NCBI GenBank assembly: GCA_037176705.1
Contig: CM073886.1
Coordinates: 5,952,001 to 6,016,000, forward strand
From: Molossus alvarezi
Lineage: Eukaryota > Chordata > Mammalia > Chiroptera > Molossidae
Reading direction: 5' to 3'
Length of the DNA stretch: 64,000 nucleotides
Part shown: positions 33,126-63,901 of the stretch, piece after piece
How positions within the stretch are numbered: position 1 is the stretch's first letter
How the letters are laid out: each line of letters starts with the position of its first letter
Made by a program: the position numbers and the translations under genes
Notes under the pieces: model-generated
The model's database searches: none
Told to the model about the DNA's origin: nothing
Seen by the model: the letters and a program-made list of their open reading frames with translations, nothing else

Positions 33126-33310
33126 GGTGTTCAATTTACATTATTTCTAATGGAAAAAAAAATTCGGTTTTTGAAAAAAAACCACTTCTTGAACAGCCTT
33201 CCGGAACAAATAAAGTTCGAGAATTAAGATTCCACTGTATTATCCTGGCCCCTGGGAAGGTAGGGATTTTATCATAAGACAAAAATATTAACTGATGAAT
33301 AGACAGCTTT

Positions 33311-33556
33311 TAAGAATTTTTTTTCTATCCTCACCCGAGGACATTTTTCCATTTTTTGTTCAGATAGAGTGGAAGGTAGAGAGAGAGAGAGAAACATAAA
33401 CATGAAAGGGACATATTGAGTGATTGCCAACCGCACGACCCAACCAGGGCCGGGGACAAACTGCAACTGAGGTACGTGCCCTTAGCGGGAACCAAACCCA
33501 GGTCTCTCTGGACCGCAGTCCGACGCTCGAACCGCTGAGCCAAACCGGCCAGGGCC
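33311..33556 (-). mobile_element. Type A SINE
   Basis: Minus strand; TCCTCACCCGAGGA hairpin. Duplication ATAGACAGCTTTT on both sides. Confidence 0.93.
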
Positions 33557-33890
33557 AATAGACAGCTTTTTAGTCCCCACTACACACGCCTCTATATCGA
33601 ACCATTCCGTCTCTCCCCACCCTCACTTCAAAGTCTTTGTCAAAGGTGAATCTCTCACAGATGTCTGGATTCGATGCATATTACAAGCAATGGACTAGAC
33701 AGTTAACTACAATCGCTAATCTTGCAAAAGAGGCAAGATTTCCTAGTTAATGAAAGTGACTTGGGGAAACTGCTAGAATCTGGCAGAGGTGGACCAGCTG
33801 CTGACTGCCACTTCTGAAGAAACTGATGGGGCCCTCAAACATTTTTTTCTTCATGAGATCTTTTATTTTTTAATCTGCATCTCAGATATG
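33557..33890. other. Unique intergenic sequence
   Basis: No gene or recognised repeat. Confidence 0.4.
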
Positions 33891-33892
33891 TT

Positions 33893-34079
33893 TTTAAAAT
33901 TTATTTTAGACAGAGGAAGGGTGAGGGAGAGAAAGAGAAACATCCATCAGGTGCCTCCTGCACGCCCTGACCCGGGATCAAACCCACAACCCGGGCATGT
34001 GCCCTGACCGGGAATATAACCCATGACTTTTCAGTGCACAGGACGAGGTTCCAACCAACTGAGCCACACTGGCCAGGGC
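33893..34079 (-). mobile_element. Type D SINE
   Basis: Minus strand; diverged, ends GAGCCACACTGGCCAGGGC. Confidence 0.8.
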
Positions 34080-34339
34080 CAACGCGGGATCTTTTCTTGA
34101 TCCCCTCCAATGTGTCAGATGCCATGATGATGAGCAAGAATAAGAAAAACTTCCTGACAGTCTGAATCTTACATTCTTTAGAGTGAGATGGGCAGTAAAC
34201 ATGCACAAATACACTACATAATTTGATATAGTGATAAGTCCTAGGAGAAAACAATGAAGTAGGGTAAAGGCGATGTGAGTGAGATTTCACATCTGACTGT
34301 AGAAGAGGGGTCATTTTCTGACAAGGGTGCTTTCTGGAC

Positions 34340-35180
34340 AGAGGATACAGGAAACCCTCAATTTTGAAGACCTCGATTTAACAGACTTGGGATTTAACAA
34401 ACAAAATTTGTGGTCTGTATGCCATATGTGAAAATTAATACCCTGTTAATTTTAAAATGCTTTTAACCAAGATTTGCTTATAATTAAATTAACACATTAT
34501 TTTTGTGTTATTCACTGTTATGTTTAACATTTTAGCAAATAGGTCATATGTTAGAAGAAACACGGTAGTAATTTCACTAACATAAATATTACATACCTAT
34601 AATTACATTCTACATATTTAAACCCAAGTCACCGCTTGTAAACATTGCCCAGTGAATGACGGGCACATGGTCACGCTGCATGGCATGCCGTACTTGGATG
34701 TCGTTGTGTGGCGTGACTTTCTGCAGAAGTTTTTTTTTTTTTTTTTTTTTAATAGAAGAGATTGTCGCCAGAATGGAGTGGCTCAGTGGACTGAGCATGG
34801 TCCCATGGACTGAGAGCTCCCGGTTCGATTCTGGGTCAGGGCACATGCCTGGGTTTCGGGCTCGATCCCCAGTAGGGGGTGTATAGGAGGCAGCAGGTTG
34901 ATGTTTCTCTCTCACATTGATGTTTCTATGTCTCTCTCTCTCTAAAAAATCAATAATAAAAAAATCTTTGATGACACTGGCCATTTAAAAATAAACAAAT
35001 AAATAGAAGAGGTTATATTTTTAAAAAATGTTTTGTTTTTTTTTTATTTTTTAAATTACACAAACCTGTCTACATAAATAAAAACAGGTAAACTAAGTAA
35101 TTTGTCAATTATTTAACATATGCATTTGGAAAACCTACTTTATTATATAATGGACTTTCAGCTTTAATGGACACCCCCTC
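34340..35180. mobile_element. Possible old DNA transposon remnant
   Basis: CCTCAATTTTGAAGACCTCGATTTAACAG at the left and TAATGGACTTTCAGCTTTAATGGAC at the right look like decayed inverted ends of a pogo-type element, with AT-rich interior and a type B SINE. Weak evidence. Confidence 0.3.
34783..34970 (+). mobile_element. Type B SINE
   Basis: GTGGCTCAGTGGACTGAGC head; ends AAAAAATCAATAATAAA. Confidence 0.88.
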
Positions 35181-35669
35181 ACCCAAATTAGTCCCTTGTG
35201 TCTGTTTGCTCAGGGAAGGAACCGCTCTCCCCACTCACTAAAGTCAGTCCCTTGCTGCCATGACCTTATTACATGACTCTGTCCCACTCACTGATTGACT
35301 GGACCAGGAGTAGACAGCTGACCCAAGCTGGGCCAATCAGATTCTTTCCCAGTAATCTGGAAACCGAATACTAGTTATTTAACTGGTGGTGTAGAAGAGA
35401 ATGACTCAGCTTTAGGGCTGGGGCAGTTTTTGGCCAAGCGCAGAGAGAAGGAGAAAGCCAGCTCACAGGATGGTGAGGGAGCAGACAGAGATGTTAGAAG
35501 CTGCAGGCTCAGAGGGATAAAGTGAATGCCTTGCGTGCTAACGGGTTTCCAGGCACGGGGTCCAGTCTCTGTAAGGTCCAGCTGGAAGTCCTGCTCTTTG
35601 GATCCAAGAAACTCTTGATTCTTCCAATGAATTCTTGTTTCTATGCCTTGCAACCAAATGACCATTTCT
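35181..35669. other. Unique intergenic sequence
   Basis: No gene or recognised repeat; a 106-codon minus-strand open stretch (35695-35375) has no known resemblance. Confidence 0.4.
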
Positions 35670-35699
35670 AAGAAGGGAAATACCAATGGTGACAATGAT

Positions 35700-35846
35700 G
35701 GTAATAGAGATTTGTTAAGTGCCAGGCACTGTTTTCAGAATTTTACATATGTCTTCTATTTCAGTCTTTATAACTCTTTGAGACCGGTACCATTGTTATT
35801 CCCATTTTACAAGTGAGGAAACTGAGGTACAGAAGTCACACAGTGG
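35700..35846 (+). mobile_element. MIR fragment
   Basis: AGTGCCAGGCACTGTTTTCAG...ATTTTACAAGTGAGGAAACTGAGG is the MIR pattern. Confidence 0.8.
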
Positions 35847-36072
35847 CCCTAGCCAGTTTGCTCAGTGGTTAGTGTGTCAGTCCATGGACTGGAGAGTCTT
35901 GGATTTGATTCCGGTCAAGGGTATATATCCAGCCCTGGTTGGGGTCGTGTGGGAGGCAGCTAATCAATGTCTCTCTCTTACATTGATGTTTTTCTCTCTC
36001 TCTCTTTCTCCCTCCCACTCTGAAGATAAATAGGGAAATATCCTCAGGTGAGGATTAAAAAATAAATAAAAA
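35847..36072 (+). mobile_element. Type A SINE, diverged
   Basis: Inserted in the MIR; duplication CAGAAGTCACACAGTG on both sides. Hairpin TCCTCAGGTGAGGA. Confidence 0.93.
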
Positions 36073-36114
36073 TCAGAAGTCACACAGTGAATATATGGTA
36101 GAACTAGGTATCTT

Positions 36115-36345
36115 TTTTTAAAATCCTCACCTGAGAATATTTTTACATTTATCTTCAGACAGAGTGGAAGGGAGAGAGAGAAACATCAACGTGAGAGAGA
36201 CACATTGATTGGTTACCACCTGCACAACCCCAACTGGGGCTGAAGACAAACTGCAACTGAGGTATGTGTCCTTGGCTGGAATCGAACCTGGGACTCTTTG
36301 GTCCGTGGGCCGATGCTCTAACTGCTGAGCCAAACTGGCCAGGGC
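36115..36345 (-). mobile_element. Type A SINE, diverged
   Basis: Minus strand; hairpin region reads TCCTCACCTGAGAA; ends CCAAACTGGCCAGGGC. Confidence 0.9.
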
Positions 36346-36371
36346 TTTTTTTTTAAGATTTTTTTTTTTTA

Positions 36372-36633
36372 GCCCTGGCCGGTTTGGCTCAGCGGTTAGA
36401 GCATCTGCCTGCGGTCCCGAGAGACCCGGGTTCGGTTCCCGCTAAGGGCATGTGCCTCGGTTGCAGTTTGTCCCCGGCTCTGGTCAGTCGTGCGGGTGGC
36501 AGCCACTCGATGTGTCCCTTCACGTCGATGTTTCTCTCTCTCTGTTCCTCTCTCCCCCTCCTACTCTACCTGAACAAAAAATGGAAAAATGTCCTCGGGT
36601 GAGGATAAAAAAAAAAAAAAAAAAAAAAAAAAA
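36372..36633 (+). mobile_element. Type A SINE, well preserved
   Basis: Complete, with hairpin TCCTCGGGTGAGGA and a 27-A tail; flanked by AAGATTTTTTTTTTT on both sides. Confidence 0.95.
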
Positions 36634-36794
36634 GATTTTTTTTTTTTAGAGAGGAAGGGAGAGAGAGAAACATCAATTGGCCGTCTCCTGCACACCCCCT
36701 ATGGAGAACTGAGCCTGCGACCCGGGCTTGTGCCCTGGAATTGAAAGAGCGATCTTTTGGTGCAAGGGACAATGCTCAATCACTGTGCCAGGGC
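36634..36794 (-). mobile_element. Type B SINE, truncated
   Basis: Minus strand; from GATTTTTTTTTTTAGAGAGG to TCACTGTGCCAGGGC. The previous SINE inserted in its A tail. Confidence 0.8.
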
Positions 36795-36956
36795 CTTCAC
36801 TGCTTCACTGTACTCTAAGAACGGTGGGGGATGGACTTCCATACACTGCCACTGGACCTGAACAAAAAAACCCTCATCCAAAAGGTACATGCTGCTTTTT
36901 ACATGACTTACTCCAACTGAGAAAGTAACAGAACTTTAAAATCAGCTCAGCATTTT

Positions 36957-37127
36957 CTTTTTCTTTTCTTTAATCCTCACCTGAGGAAATTTTTACATCC
37001 ATCATCAGATAGAGTGGGAGGGTGGGAGGAAGGTAGGGAGAGAGAGGGAAAGAAACATCAATATGAGAGACACATCGACTGCTTGCCTCCCGCACAACCC
37101 GACCAGGGCCGAGTACAAACCGCAATC
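36957..37127 (-). mobile_element. Type A SINE, 5'-truncated
   Basis: Minus strand; lacks the tRNA head. Duplication AATCAGCTCAGC on both sides shows it was truncated on insertion. Confidence 0.9.
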
Positions 37128-37302
37128 AGCTCAGCCTTTTCATCACTTGCTGTATGAAAACATTCACATTCCCTGACCATGAGCCAGGGTATGAGAAATT
37201 TTCTTGTAACTGTCTTCACATCTTAGAAGCAGAGGTTTTGATGTCACCCAGTAGTTTAGAGCTGAGCTTGGACTCTGGGTTGTCATCAGCTTGAATTTAA
37301 TG

Positions 37303-37490
37303 TTTGTTTGTTTTAAAATTAATTTTCAAGAGAAAGGAAAGGAGAGAGAGAGAGAAACATCGATGTGATAGAGAAACATCGATTGGTTGGACCAAAACGG
37401 CAACCTGTTTTGCCCTTGACCGGGAATCAAACCGGCAACCTTTTGGTACATGTGACAATGCTCAACCAACTGAACCACATCAGCCAGGGC
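37303..37490 (-). mobile_element. Type D SINE
   Basis: Minus strand; flanks CATCAGCTTGAATTTA / CATCAGCTTGACTTTA. The same target sequence bounds the neighbouring LINE element. Confidence 0.88.
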
Positions 37491-37504
37491 ATCAGCTTGA
37501 CTTT

Positions 37505-39623
37505 ATTTATTTATTTTTATATATTTTTTAATCTTTATTGTTCAGTGTATTACAGATAATCCTCATTTTTCCTCCATTGATCCCCTGCTCCCCACTCCCT
37601 CCTCCCTCCTGCCTTTTCCCACACTGTTTTCTGTGTCCATTGGTTATGTATGTAAGTTCTTTGGTTTATTTCTTCCCACCCTCCAACCCCCTTTTCTTTG
37701 AGGTTTGTCAATCTAGCAACCAGTTTGTACTTCTTAATCCCTTCACCTTTTTCACGCATTCTCCCAACCCCCCTCCCAACTGGCAACCAACAAAATGTTC
37801 TCTGTATCTATGAGAATGTTTCTGTTCTGCCTGTTCATTTTGTTTGTAGATTCCATTGTCGATAGATATGTATTCATTGCCATTTTGTTTGTTCATATAT
37901 TTTATCTTTTTCTTCCAAAAGACCCTTTGTCATTTCATATAATAATGGTTTGGTGGTGATGAACTCCTTTAACTTTTTCTTGGTCGAGAAACTCTTTATA
38001 TGACCATCGATTCTAAATGACAGCTTTACAGGATAGAGTAACCTTGGTTGTAGGTTCTTGCTTTTCATCACTCTGATTATTTCTTGCCACTCCCTTCTGC
38101 CCTGAAAAATTTCTTTTGAGAAATCAGCTGACAGAATTATGGGAACTCCCTTGTAGGTAACTAACTGCTTTTTTTCTTTGCTGCTTTTAAGATTCTCTCT
38201 GTCTTGAATCTTTTACATTTTGATGATGATGTGTCTTGGTGTGGGCCTCTTGGGGTTCATCTTGTTGGAACTTTTTGTGCTTCCTGGACTAGTATGTCTG
38301 TTTCCTTCACCAAGTTAGGGAAGTTTTCTGCCATTATTGTTTCAAATAGGTTTTCGATTTCTTGTTCTCTCTTCTCCCTCTGGCACCCTCAAGATGCGAA
38401 TGTTGGCACGCTTGATGTTGTCCCAGAGGCTCCTTACACTATCCTCATTTTTTGGTTTCTTTTTTCTTTTTGCTGTTCTGATTGGGTTTTTGCTTCCTTA
38501 TATTCCAAATCAATGGTTTGCTTCTTGGCTTTACCTACTTTACTACTGAATCTGTGTAAATTATTCTTTATTTCAGTTAGTGCCTCCTTCATTTCTGACT
38601 GTGCATCCTTCATTTCTGACTGGTCCTTTTTTATGCTCTTGAGGCCCTCACTAAGTTCACTGAGGTTCTCACTAAGTTCACTGAGCATCCTTATAAGCAG
38701 TATTTTGAACTCAGCATCTGTTAGGCTTATCTCAATTTCGCTTAGTTCTTTTCCTGGGGTTTTGTTCTGTTCTTTCATTTGGGACCTGTTTCTTTGTCTC
38801 CTCATTTTGGCTGCTTCTCTGTGTTTGTTTCTGTGTATTACTTAACGAGAGGTATGGGGCTAGCTGAGACCAGATGCTGCTTGTTTGAAAGAATTTAGGA
38901 AAACCTGAAGCAGGATCCAAGACAGGCCAATCCTATGGTTAAGCAAGTGGCAACAGCTTGGGTGGGCCTGAAAGTTGGGTGGGGCGGGGTGGGGCGGGGC
39001 TACCAGTGTGAGCCAGGTTGCTGGAGTCCCAGATATGGTGACTGTCTGCCGCCCCAGGGAAGGGCTCACTAAAGGAACAAAGGCCTCTGACAGCACGTTT
39101 GTCGGGGGGGGGGGGGGAAAAAGGCCCCTCTCCAGCCCTCGCTCCAGTGCCAAACAGCTCAGTTCTTCCCTGTGTGTCTCTGGCGCCCGTGGAGCTGCCT
39201 CCCCTCCAAGCTTAGAGGGAGAGAGTCCGATAAGTCCGTGCGCAGGCCGTTTAAGGAGCTGCCTGGGGCTCCAGCCGCTTCAGCCTCCCTGAGCCTCAGT
39301 TCCCGCTGGTTTTTCCAGCCAGAAGTTATGGGGATTCTCTTCCTGGCACTGGAACCCTGAGCAGGGTGCCTGGTGTGGGACGGGGACCCCTCAGTGAGGA
39401 CCTTCCCAGCCGAGGTGTCCTCCTGATTTTTATCCGTCACACGTGGGTGTGGGACCAGCGGTTTCACCACTGGCCTTCGTGCCTCCGCCCCTCCTACCAG
39501 TCTCAATACAGCTGCTGCTTTAATTCCGTAGTTGTAGGACTTCCATTCAACTTGATTTCAGGTGGTTTTGAATGATGGTTGTTCTATAGTTTAGTTGTAA
39601 CTTTGATGTGGTTGTGGGAGGAC
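37505..39623 (-). mobile_element. HAL1-like (ORF1-only LINE-1) element, near full length
   Basis: Minus strand from right to left: GC-rich 5' UTR (39623-38810), ORF1 (38805 to about 37875), then a short 3' UTR and A-rich end, with no reverse-transcriptase ORF2 between them. Target duplication CATCAGCTTGANTTTA at 37490 and 39624. Total about 2.1 kb, the design of half-LINE-1 elements. Confidence 0.85.
37875..38805 (-). pseudogene. HAL1/LINE-1 ORF1 (ORF1p-like), frameshifted
   Basis: Begins MRRQRNRSQMKEQNK and shows the ORF1p coiled coil with SELSENLSELSEGLKSI heptads (38434-38805), the RNA-binding middle (frameshifted near 38440-38080), and the C-terminal domain with KSFSTKKKLKEFITT (38071-37874). 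The LINE-1 ORF1 protein is an RNA chaperone that coats its own RNA. At least two frame changes make this copy defective. Confidence 0.85.
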
Positions 39624-39639
39624 CATCAGCTTGAGTTTA

Positions 39640-40320
39640 CATCCTCGCTTTGCCTCAGACTGTAAACTCAGTTTCCCTATCTGTAACATAGAAGTGATAA
39701 TGCCTCTCTCAGCAACCTCTGAAACCCAGACGTGGCTGCACTGCAGGGAAGTGCACAGCAAATCACTACATTTGTTATTGTGTCCCCTTCCTCTGGAAAA
39801 ACACCGTTTTCTTTGGGAACAGCTTTCCTCCCATTGGACGCCATCCTGCAGGGACTATCTTTTCCGAGCTAAGGCACAGCAGCATGAGCTCAATGAGCCC
39901 ACTCTCTTCCTAGAATCTAAATTTTTAGCTGAGTCATTCAAAACTGAAGGGGAAAATGCCGACAGAGAAGCAGACTACAAACACCGGAGTCCCAGTGTCC
40001 CCACTGAAGACAAGACTGGCACTGGCCCCTGCACAGCCAGAGCTCCAGGTGGTCTTCTCCAGGCCTGGGTCTTGGCTTCCCATAGATTCTGTGCCTCTCC
40101 CACAGCTTCACCTCCCATCAACTTAGTCTCCAGTAAGCTTCAGACAGGCAGAGCTGGTGTTCACTGTTTACAAAGAACTGCATGACATACTCTTCAAGAG
40201 GAGACCAGGTCTCTGTGAAGCTCAATACATCTTTACTCTTCCTTCCCTTCTCCCTTTGACAGTGAGCGGGAGTGAGCTATCAGTCGCTGGGTAACAAAAT
40301 GTACCAAAACCTAGTGGCTT
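39640..40320 (+). other. Unique sequence with an open frame of unknown meaning
   Basis: 39631-40185 is open for 184 codons on the plus strand, but it begins in a MIR-like stretch (39640-39720) and shows no known domain or splice signals. I do not call it a gene. Confidence 0.3.
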
Positions 40321-40321
40321 T

Positions 40322-40542
40322 ATTTTACTTATTTTTAAATTTTAATACTTTTTCACAGATTCCTTTAGAGAGAGGAAGGGAGAGGAGAGAAACATGATGA
40401 ACAAAACATCTATTGGCTCCCTCCTGTATGCCCTCTACTGGGGATCAAGCCTGCAATCCAGGTGTGTGCCCTGACCGGGAATCAAACTGGTGACCTCTTG
40501 GTGCATGGGACCGTGATCAATCCACCGAGCCACACTGTTCAG
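40322..40542 (-). mobile_element. Type B SINE
   Basis: Minus strand; ends GAGCCACACTGTTCAGCCT. Confidence 0.85.
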
Positions 40543-40545
40543 CCT

Positions 40546-40695
40546 ATTTTTTTAATTGACTTGAGAGAGAGAAAGAAACATTGATCTGTTGCTCCACCCA
40601 CTGGTTGCTTCCTGTAAGTGCCCCGACCAGAGACCAAACCCAAAACCTTGGTGCATCAGGACGAGGCTTCAACTAACCAAACCCACAGCCAGCGC
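40546..40695 (-). mobile_element. Type D older tRNA SINE
   Basis: Minus strand; TTGCTCCACCCACTGGTTGC and AACCAAACCCACAGCCAG end. Confidence 0.75.
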
Positions 40696-40726
40696 AAAAT
40701 GTAGTTGCTTTAAACAATCAACACTG

Positions 40727-40932
40727 CCTGGCTGGTGTGGCTCAATGGATGAGCGTCGACCCATCCACCAAGAGGTCGCTTGTTCGATTCCTGGTCAGGA
40801 CACATGCCCAGGTTGTGGGCCAGATCCCTAGTGGAGGGCATGAGGGAGGCGGCCAATCGATGTTCTCTCTCATTGATGTTTCTATCTCTCTCTCCTTCTC
40901 CCTAAAATAAAAAAATAAAAAAAAGTAAAAAA
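40727..40932 (+). mobile_element. Type B SINE
   Basis: CTGGCTGGTGTGGCTCAATGG head; ends CCCTAAAATAAAAAAATAAA. Confidence 0.92.
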
Positions 40933-41576
40933 ACCCATAAAAACAAAAACCAATGAACACTATCTCATACTTTGAGTCTGAAATTGGAGAGCATCTTCAC
41001 TTAGTTGCTCTGGCTCTGGCTTTCACGAAGGTGAAGGTTGCACTTACAACATCAGCCAGGATGTGGTCATTTGAAGGCTTGGTTGGGGAGGGAAGACCGA
41101 CTTCCAAGAAAGTGCACTACCCTGGCTGTTGGCAGGAGGACCCGGTTCTTGCTCACATGCGCCTCTCCATAAGACTTGAGCATCTCACGTGGAAGTAGCT
41201 TCTCACAGAGTAAGGGTTCCAAGAGAATAAGAAGGCCATGATGCATCTCAACTCAGCACTAGTCCCTGGGAACACCAACAGGGAGCAATGACCGGGGGCC
41301 CTCGCAGAGGCTGGCTGCCACAAGGGGACACTTTGAAGCCCTGTACAGGCTCTGTAGTCAGCTACTGTCCTCCTTTTACTTTAGCTATTTCTCTCATCCC
41401 AAGAACATCTCATTTCAGAAGCCCAGAGAAAGTGACTTACAAGTAATGGGTATAGGAGGAGATAAATATGAAAACAAGATGTAGAACAGGCAGGGTGAAA
41501 GTGGAGAACTGGGAAAGAGGAACAGACAACCTTTAGGGAAGGGAGACAGGCTGCCCCACGTCCAGGGCAAAGAACA
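40933..41576. other. Unique intergenic sequence
   Basis: No gene supported. It may include distal EARS2 3' UTR, but no minus-strand polyadenylation signal is evident. Confidence 0.35.
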
Positions 41577-41828
41577 GTAGTCGTCCCTCGTTTATCGCGG
41601 TTACACTTGGTGTTGAAGGATTCCTGGGGTGCTCCAATACATAGGCCTACAGTCCATACTTATAGTAATTTTAATTGTAATACAGGGGTGTATAACTGAC
41701 TCAGACAACCGAGCTTGCACTGTATCATCTTCACTGTCTTGATCAACTTTTTAATGAATATATTTGAAAAAACTGCGATAGAGTGAAACCATGGAAGTCG
41801 AAGAGCGAAGTGGAGAGGGAGGACTGTG
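41577..41828. mobile_element. Small non-autonomous DNA transposon (MITE-like)
   Basis: Ends CAGTAGTCGTCCCTCGTTTATCGCGG and (complement) ACAGTCCTCCCTCTCCACTTCGC are imperfect inverted repeats around a 250-bp AT-rich core without coding capacity. Confidence 0.55.
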
Positions 41829-41967
41829 TAAGCCATAAGTGCTCCTCCCCACCCTACCCCTGAAAGAAGCCCGAGAAAGTCTGACATCCTGCTTGTCAAC
41901 CAGCCTTATAGCTGAGCCCAAAATGGGGCCGAGAACTGAGTCCAGGCTGCTGCCAAGCTGTCAGGAA

Positions 41968-42335
41968 CTGAGCTGTGTCCCTTCAAAAGTACTATGTTGA
42001 AGCCCTAACCCCAGGACTTCAGAATGTGACTATATTAGCAGCTGGGCCTTTAAAGAGGTGATTAAGGTAAAATTGGGCCATTAGGGTGGGTGTTAATTCC
42101 ATCTGACTGGTGTCCTTATAAGAAGACCTTTGGACACACAGAGATACCAAGGGCACACTGAGAGGTGACCATGTAAGGACAGCAAGAAGGCTGCCATCAG
42201 CAAGCTAAGGAGAAATCCTACCAACACCTTGATCTTAGACTGGCAGCCTCTAGAACGGTGAGAAAATAATTTCCTGTTGTTTAAGTCCCCCAAACTGTGG
42301 CATTTTGTTACGGCAGCTTGGGCAGCCTAAACATG
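41968..42335 (+). mobile_element. MLT1-type MaLR LTR
   Basis: CTGTGTCCCTTCAAAAG, AATGTGACTATATTAGCAGC, GTGTCCTTATAAGAAGACC and TTAAGTCCCCCAAACTGTGGCATTTTGTTACGG follow the MLT1 pattern. Confidence 0.85.
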
Positions 42336-42632
42336 AACGCTGTGGACTGTTCCAAGTACCAGCTTGTAATCTGGGCCATGATTTATGGTATCAGAACCAG
42401 ACACGAGGCCTTCCTCTCCAGACTCAGGGAGGTGAGGGGGGCTGGATTTCCCCAGCCAACTGGTGAGGACAGGGTTGCGTGGAGCCGTGAATGTACTTGT
42501 GTGCACCCAGACTGTTCCCACTCTCGCGCCTTCTGTAAGTTCCTGATGGCCCAGGGCTCCTGCTCCTCCCCTCTGAAGGCAGTCTCCACATGCACAGGGT
42601 CCTGGGGCCACCTCCACTGGCTGGCACTCCTG
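42336..42632 (-). other. Probable EARS2 3' UTR, proximal part
   Basis: Directly follows the EARS2 stop on the minus strand. No polyadenylation signal is seen before the MLT1 LTR, so the UTR end is unknown. Confidence 0.5.
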
Positions 42633-62932
<20,300 letters not shown>

Positions 62933-63330
62933 GTGGGTTGGATTCGCCCACGTGGTCTTCTACGAGGCCATTTCCGGGGACTCCTCACAGCCAATCCACG
63001 TCCCCCACAGGGGCCCAGCCCCGTTTCTTAAAGGCGCAGGCCGCTTAGTCTGCGAGCTCACGCCCCCCTGCACGGCTGCGGCCCCGCTCAGCCTCTAGAG
63101 GGCAGAGCCCGTCGAGCGGGCGAATTCCCGGGCCCTGCCCCCTCGGCTGAGGAAAGCTAAAGCGTGGCAGGGGCCGGCCCGGGAAGCGGAGGAGGCGGGT
63201 CTCCATAGAAACCTCCACCTGTTTCCGGCCCGGCCGGGCGAGATTAGGGGCTGCAGCGGGGGCCAATCTCCGCCAGCTCGCCTTTTCCCGGCGGCCCCTG
63301 CGGGCGCGGTGGGTGTTGTACACAATCATC
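62933..63330. promoter_or_regulatory. Divergent CpG-island promoter of EARS2 and UBFD1
   Basis: Only 398 bp separate the two start codons, which point away from each other. The CpG island runs from about 62640 to 63960. Visible sites: a CCAAT box (62991-62995), ETS-type TTCCGG cores (near 62971 and 63222), an NRF1-like GCGCAGGC (near 63035) and a YY1-like ATGGCGGC at the UBFD1 start. No TATA box. This fits a housekeeping bidirectional promoter; the binding sites are inferred from motifs only. Confidence 0.85.
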
Positions 63331-63355
63331 ATGGCGGCGGCCGGGGCCCCGGATG
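63331..63355 (+). CDS. UBFD1: UBFD1 exon 1
   Basis: 25 coding nt, MAAAGAPD plus one base, phase 1; donor GATG|GTAAGT. Confidence 0.94.
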
Positions 63356-63901
63356 GTAAGTGTGGCGGGGTGGCGAGCGCCCGGGTTGGGCCCGGCTGAA
63401 GCGGCTGCTTCTCCGGGACGCTGTCCGGCCCGGGGGCGGGGCCGGGTGGGGTGGGGTGGGGTGGGGTGGGGTGGGGTGGGGAGAGCCCTGGCTTGGGAGC
63501 CGGGGTGCGGCGGAGTCCGGCCCCAGGCCCAGCCCGCGGCGAGCGCCCACCCCCTGCCCCCCCTGCAGGCATGGAGGAGCCTGGCATGGACACGGAGGCC
63601 GAGACCGTGGCGGCCGAGGCGCCCGCGCGGCCCCTCAACTGCATGGAGGCCGAAGCCGCGGCGGGGGCGGCGGCCGAGGACGTCTGTGCGGCGCGAGGCA
63701 ACCTGCAGCCGGCCCCGGCCCAGCCCCCTGGGGACCCCGCGGGCCGGGCTTCGGTCAGCAATGGCGAGGACGCGGGCGGCGGCAGCGCGGGCAGGGAGCT
63801 GGTGGACCTGAAAATCATCTGGAACAAGACTAAGCACGACGTGAAGTTCCCTCTGGACAGTACAGGCTCCGAGCTGAAACAGAAGATTCACTCGATTACA
63901 G
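63331..63901 (+). CDS. UBFD1: UBFD1 exons 1-2 (partial gene)
   Basis: Ubiquitin family domain containing 1, a ubiquitin-like-domain protein linked to NF-kB signalling in the literature. Coding exons 63331-63355 and 63569-63901 are joined over a 213-bp intron (G|GTAAG ... TGCAG|GC) and encode 119 codons plus one base. The protein starts MAAAGAPDGMEEPGMDTEAE and has a disordered, Ala/acid-rich N-terminus. The beta-grasp ubiquitin-like domain begins at LVDLKIIWNKTKHDVKF (about residue 84) and is cut at HSITG by the donor ACAG|GTAAGC. The rest of the gene lies beyond the right edge. Confidence 0.96.
63444..63481 (+). repeat. (TGGGG)7 tract in UBFD1 intron 1
   Basis: GGG followed by seven TGGGG units on the coding strand of a 213-bp intron. 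Each unit supplies a G4 run, so G-quadruplex formation in DNA or pre-mRNA is plausible. Confidence 0.92.
63569..63901 (+). CDS. UBFD1: UBFD1 exon 2
   Basis: 333 nt, phases 1/1. Acceptor after a long C-rich tract (CCCCCCTGCAG|GC). Carries the low-complexity N-terminus and the first half of the ubiquitin-like fold. Confidence 0.96.

Larger units (their letters stand above)
28757..33237 (+). mobile_element. Tigger/pogo DNA transposon, full span with nested SINEs
   Basis: Left end CAGTCAAACCTCGGTTCTCGAG and a right end whose complement begins CAGTGGAATCTTAATTCTCGAAC form terminal inverted repeats, each flanked by TA (28755-28756, 33238-33239), the pogo-family target. Transposase remnants lie inside. 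About half of the span is later inserts: SINEs of three types and a LINE-1 fragment. Confidence 0.88.

Noticed and set aside
38204..38845. 213-codon plus-strand open frame
   Set aside because: Antisense shadow of the HAL1/LINE-1 ORF1 on the minus strand.
39631..40185. 184-codon plus-strand open frame
   Set aside because: Begins in a MIR-like stretch, has no recognisable domain or flanking splice signals; kept only as unassigned sequence.
63045..63827. Long minus-strand open frame (260 codons) over the UBFD1/EARS2 CpG island
   Set aside because: GC-rich sequence lacks stop codons by composition; the frame is Pro/Ala/Gly/Arg filler, overlaps UBFD1 exons antisense and shows no domain.
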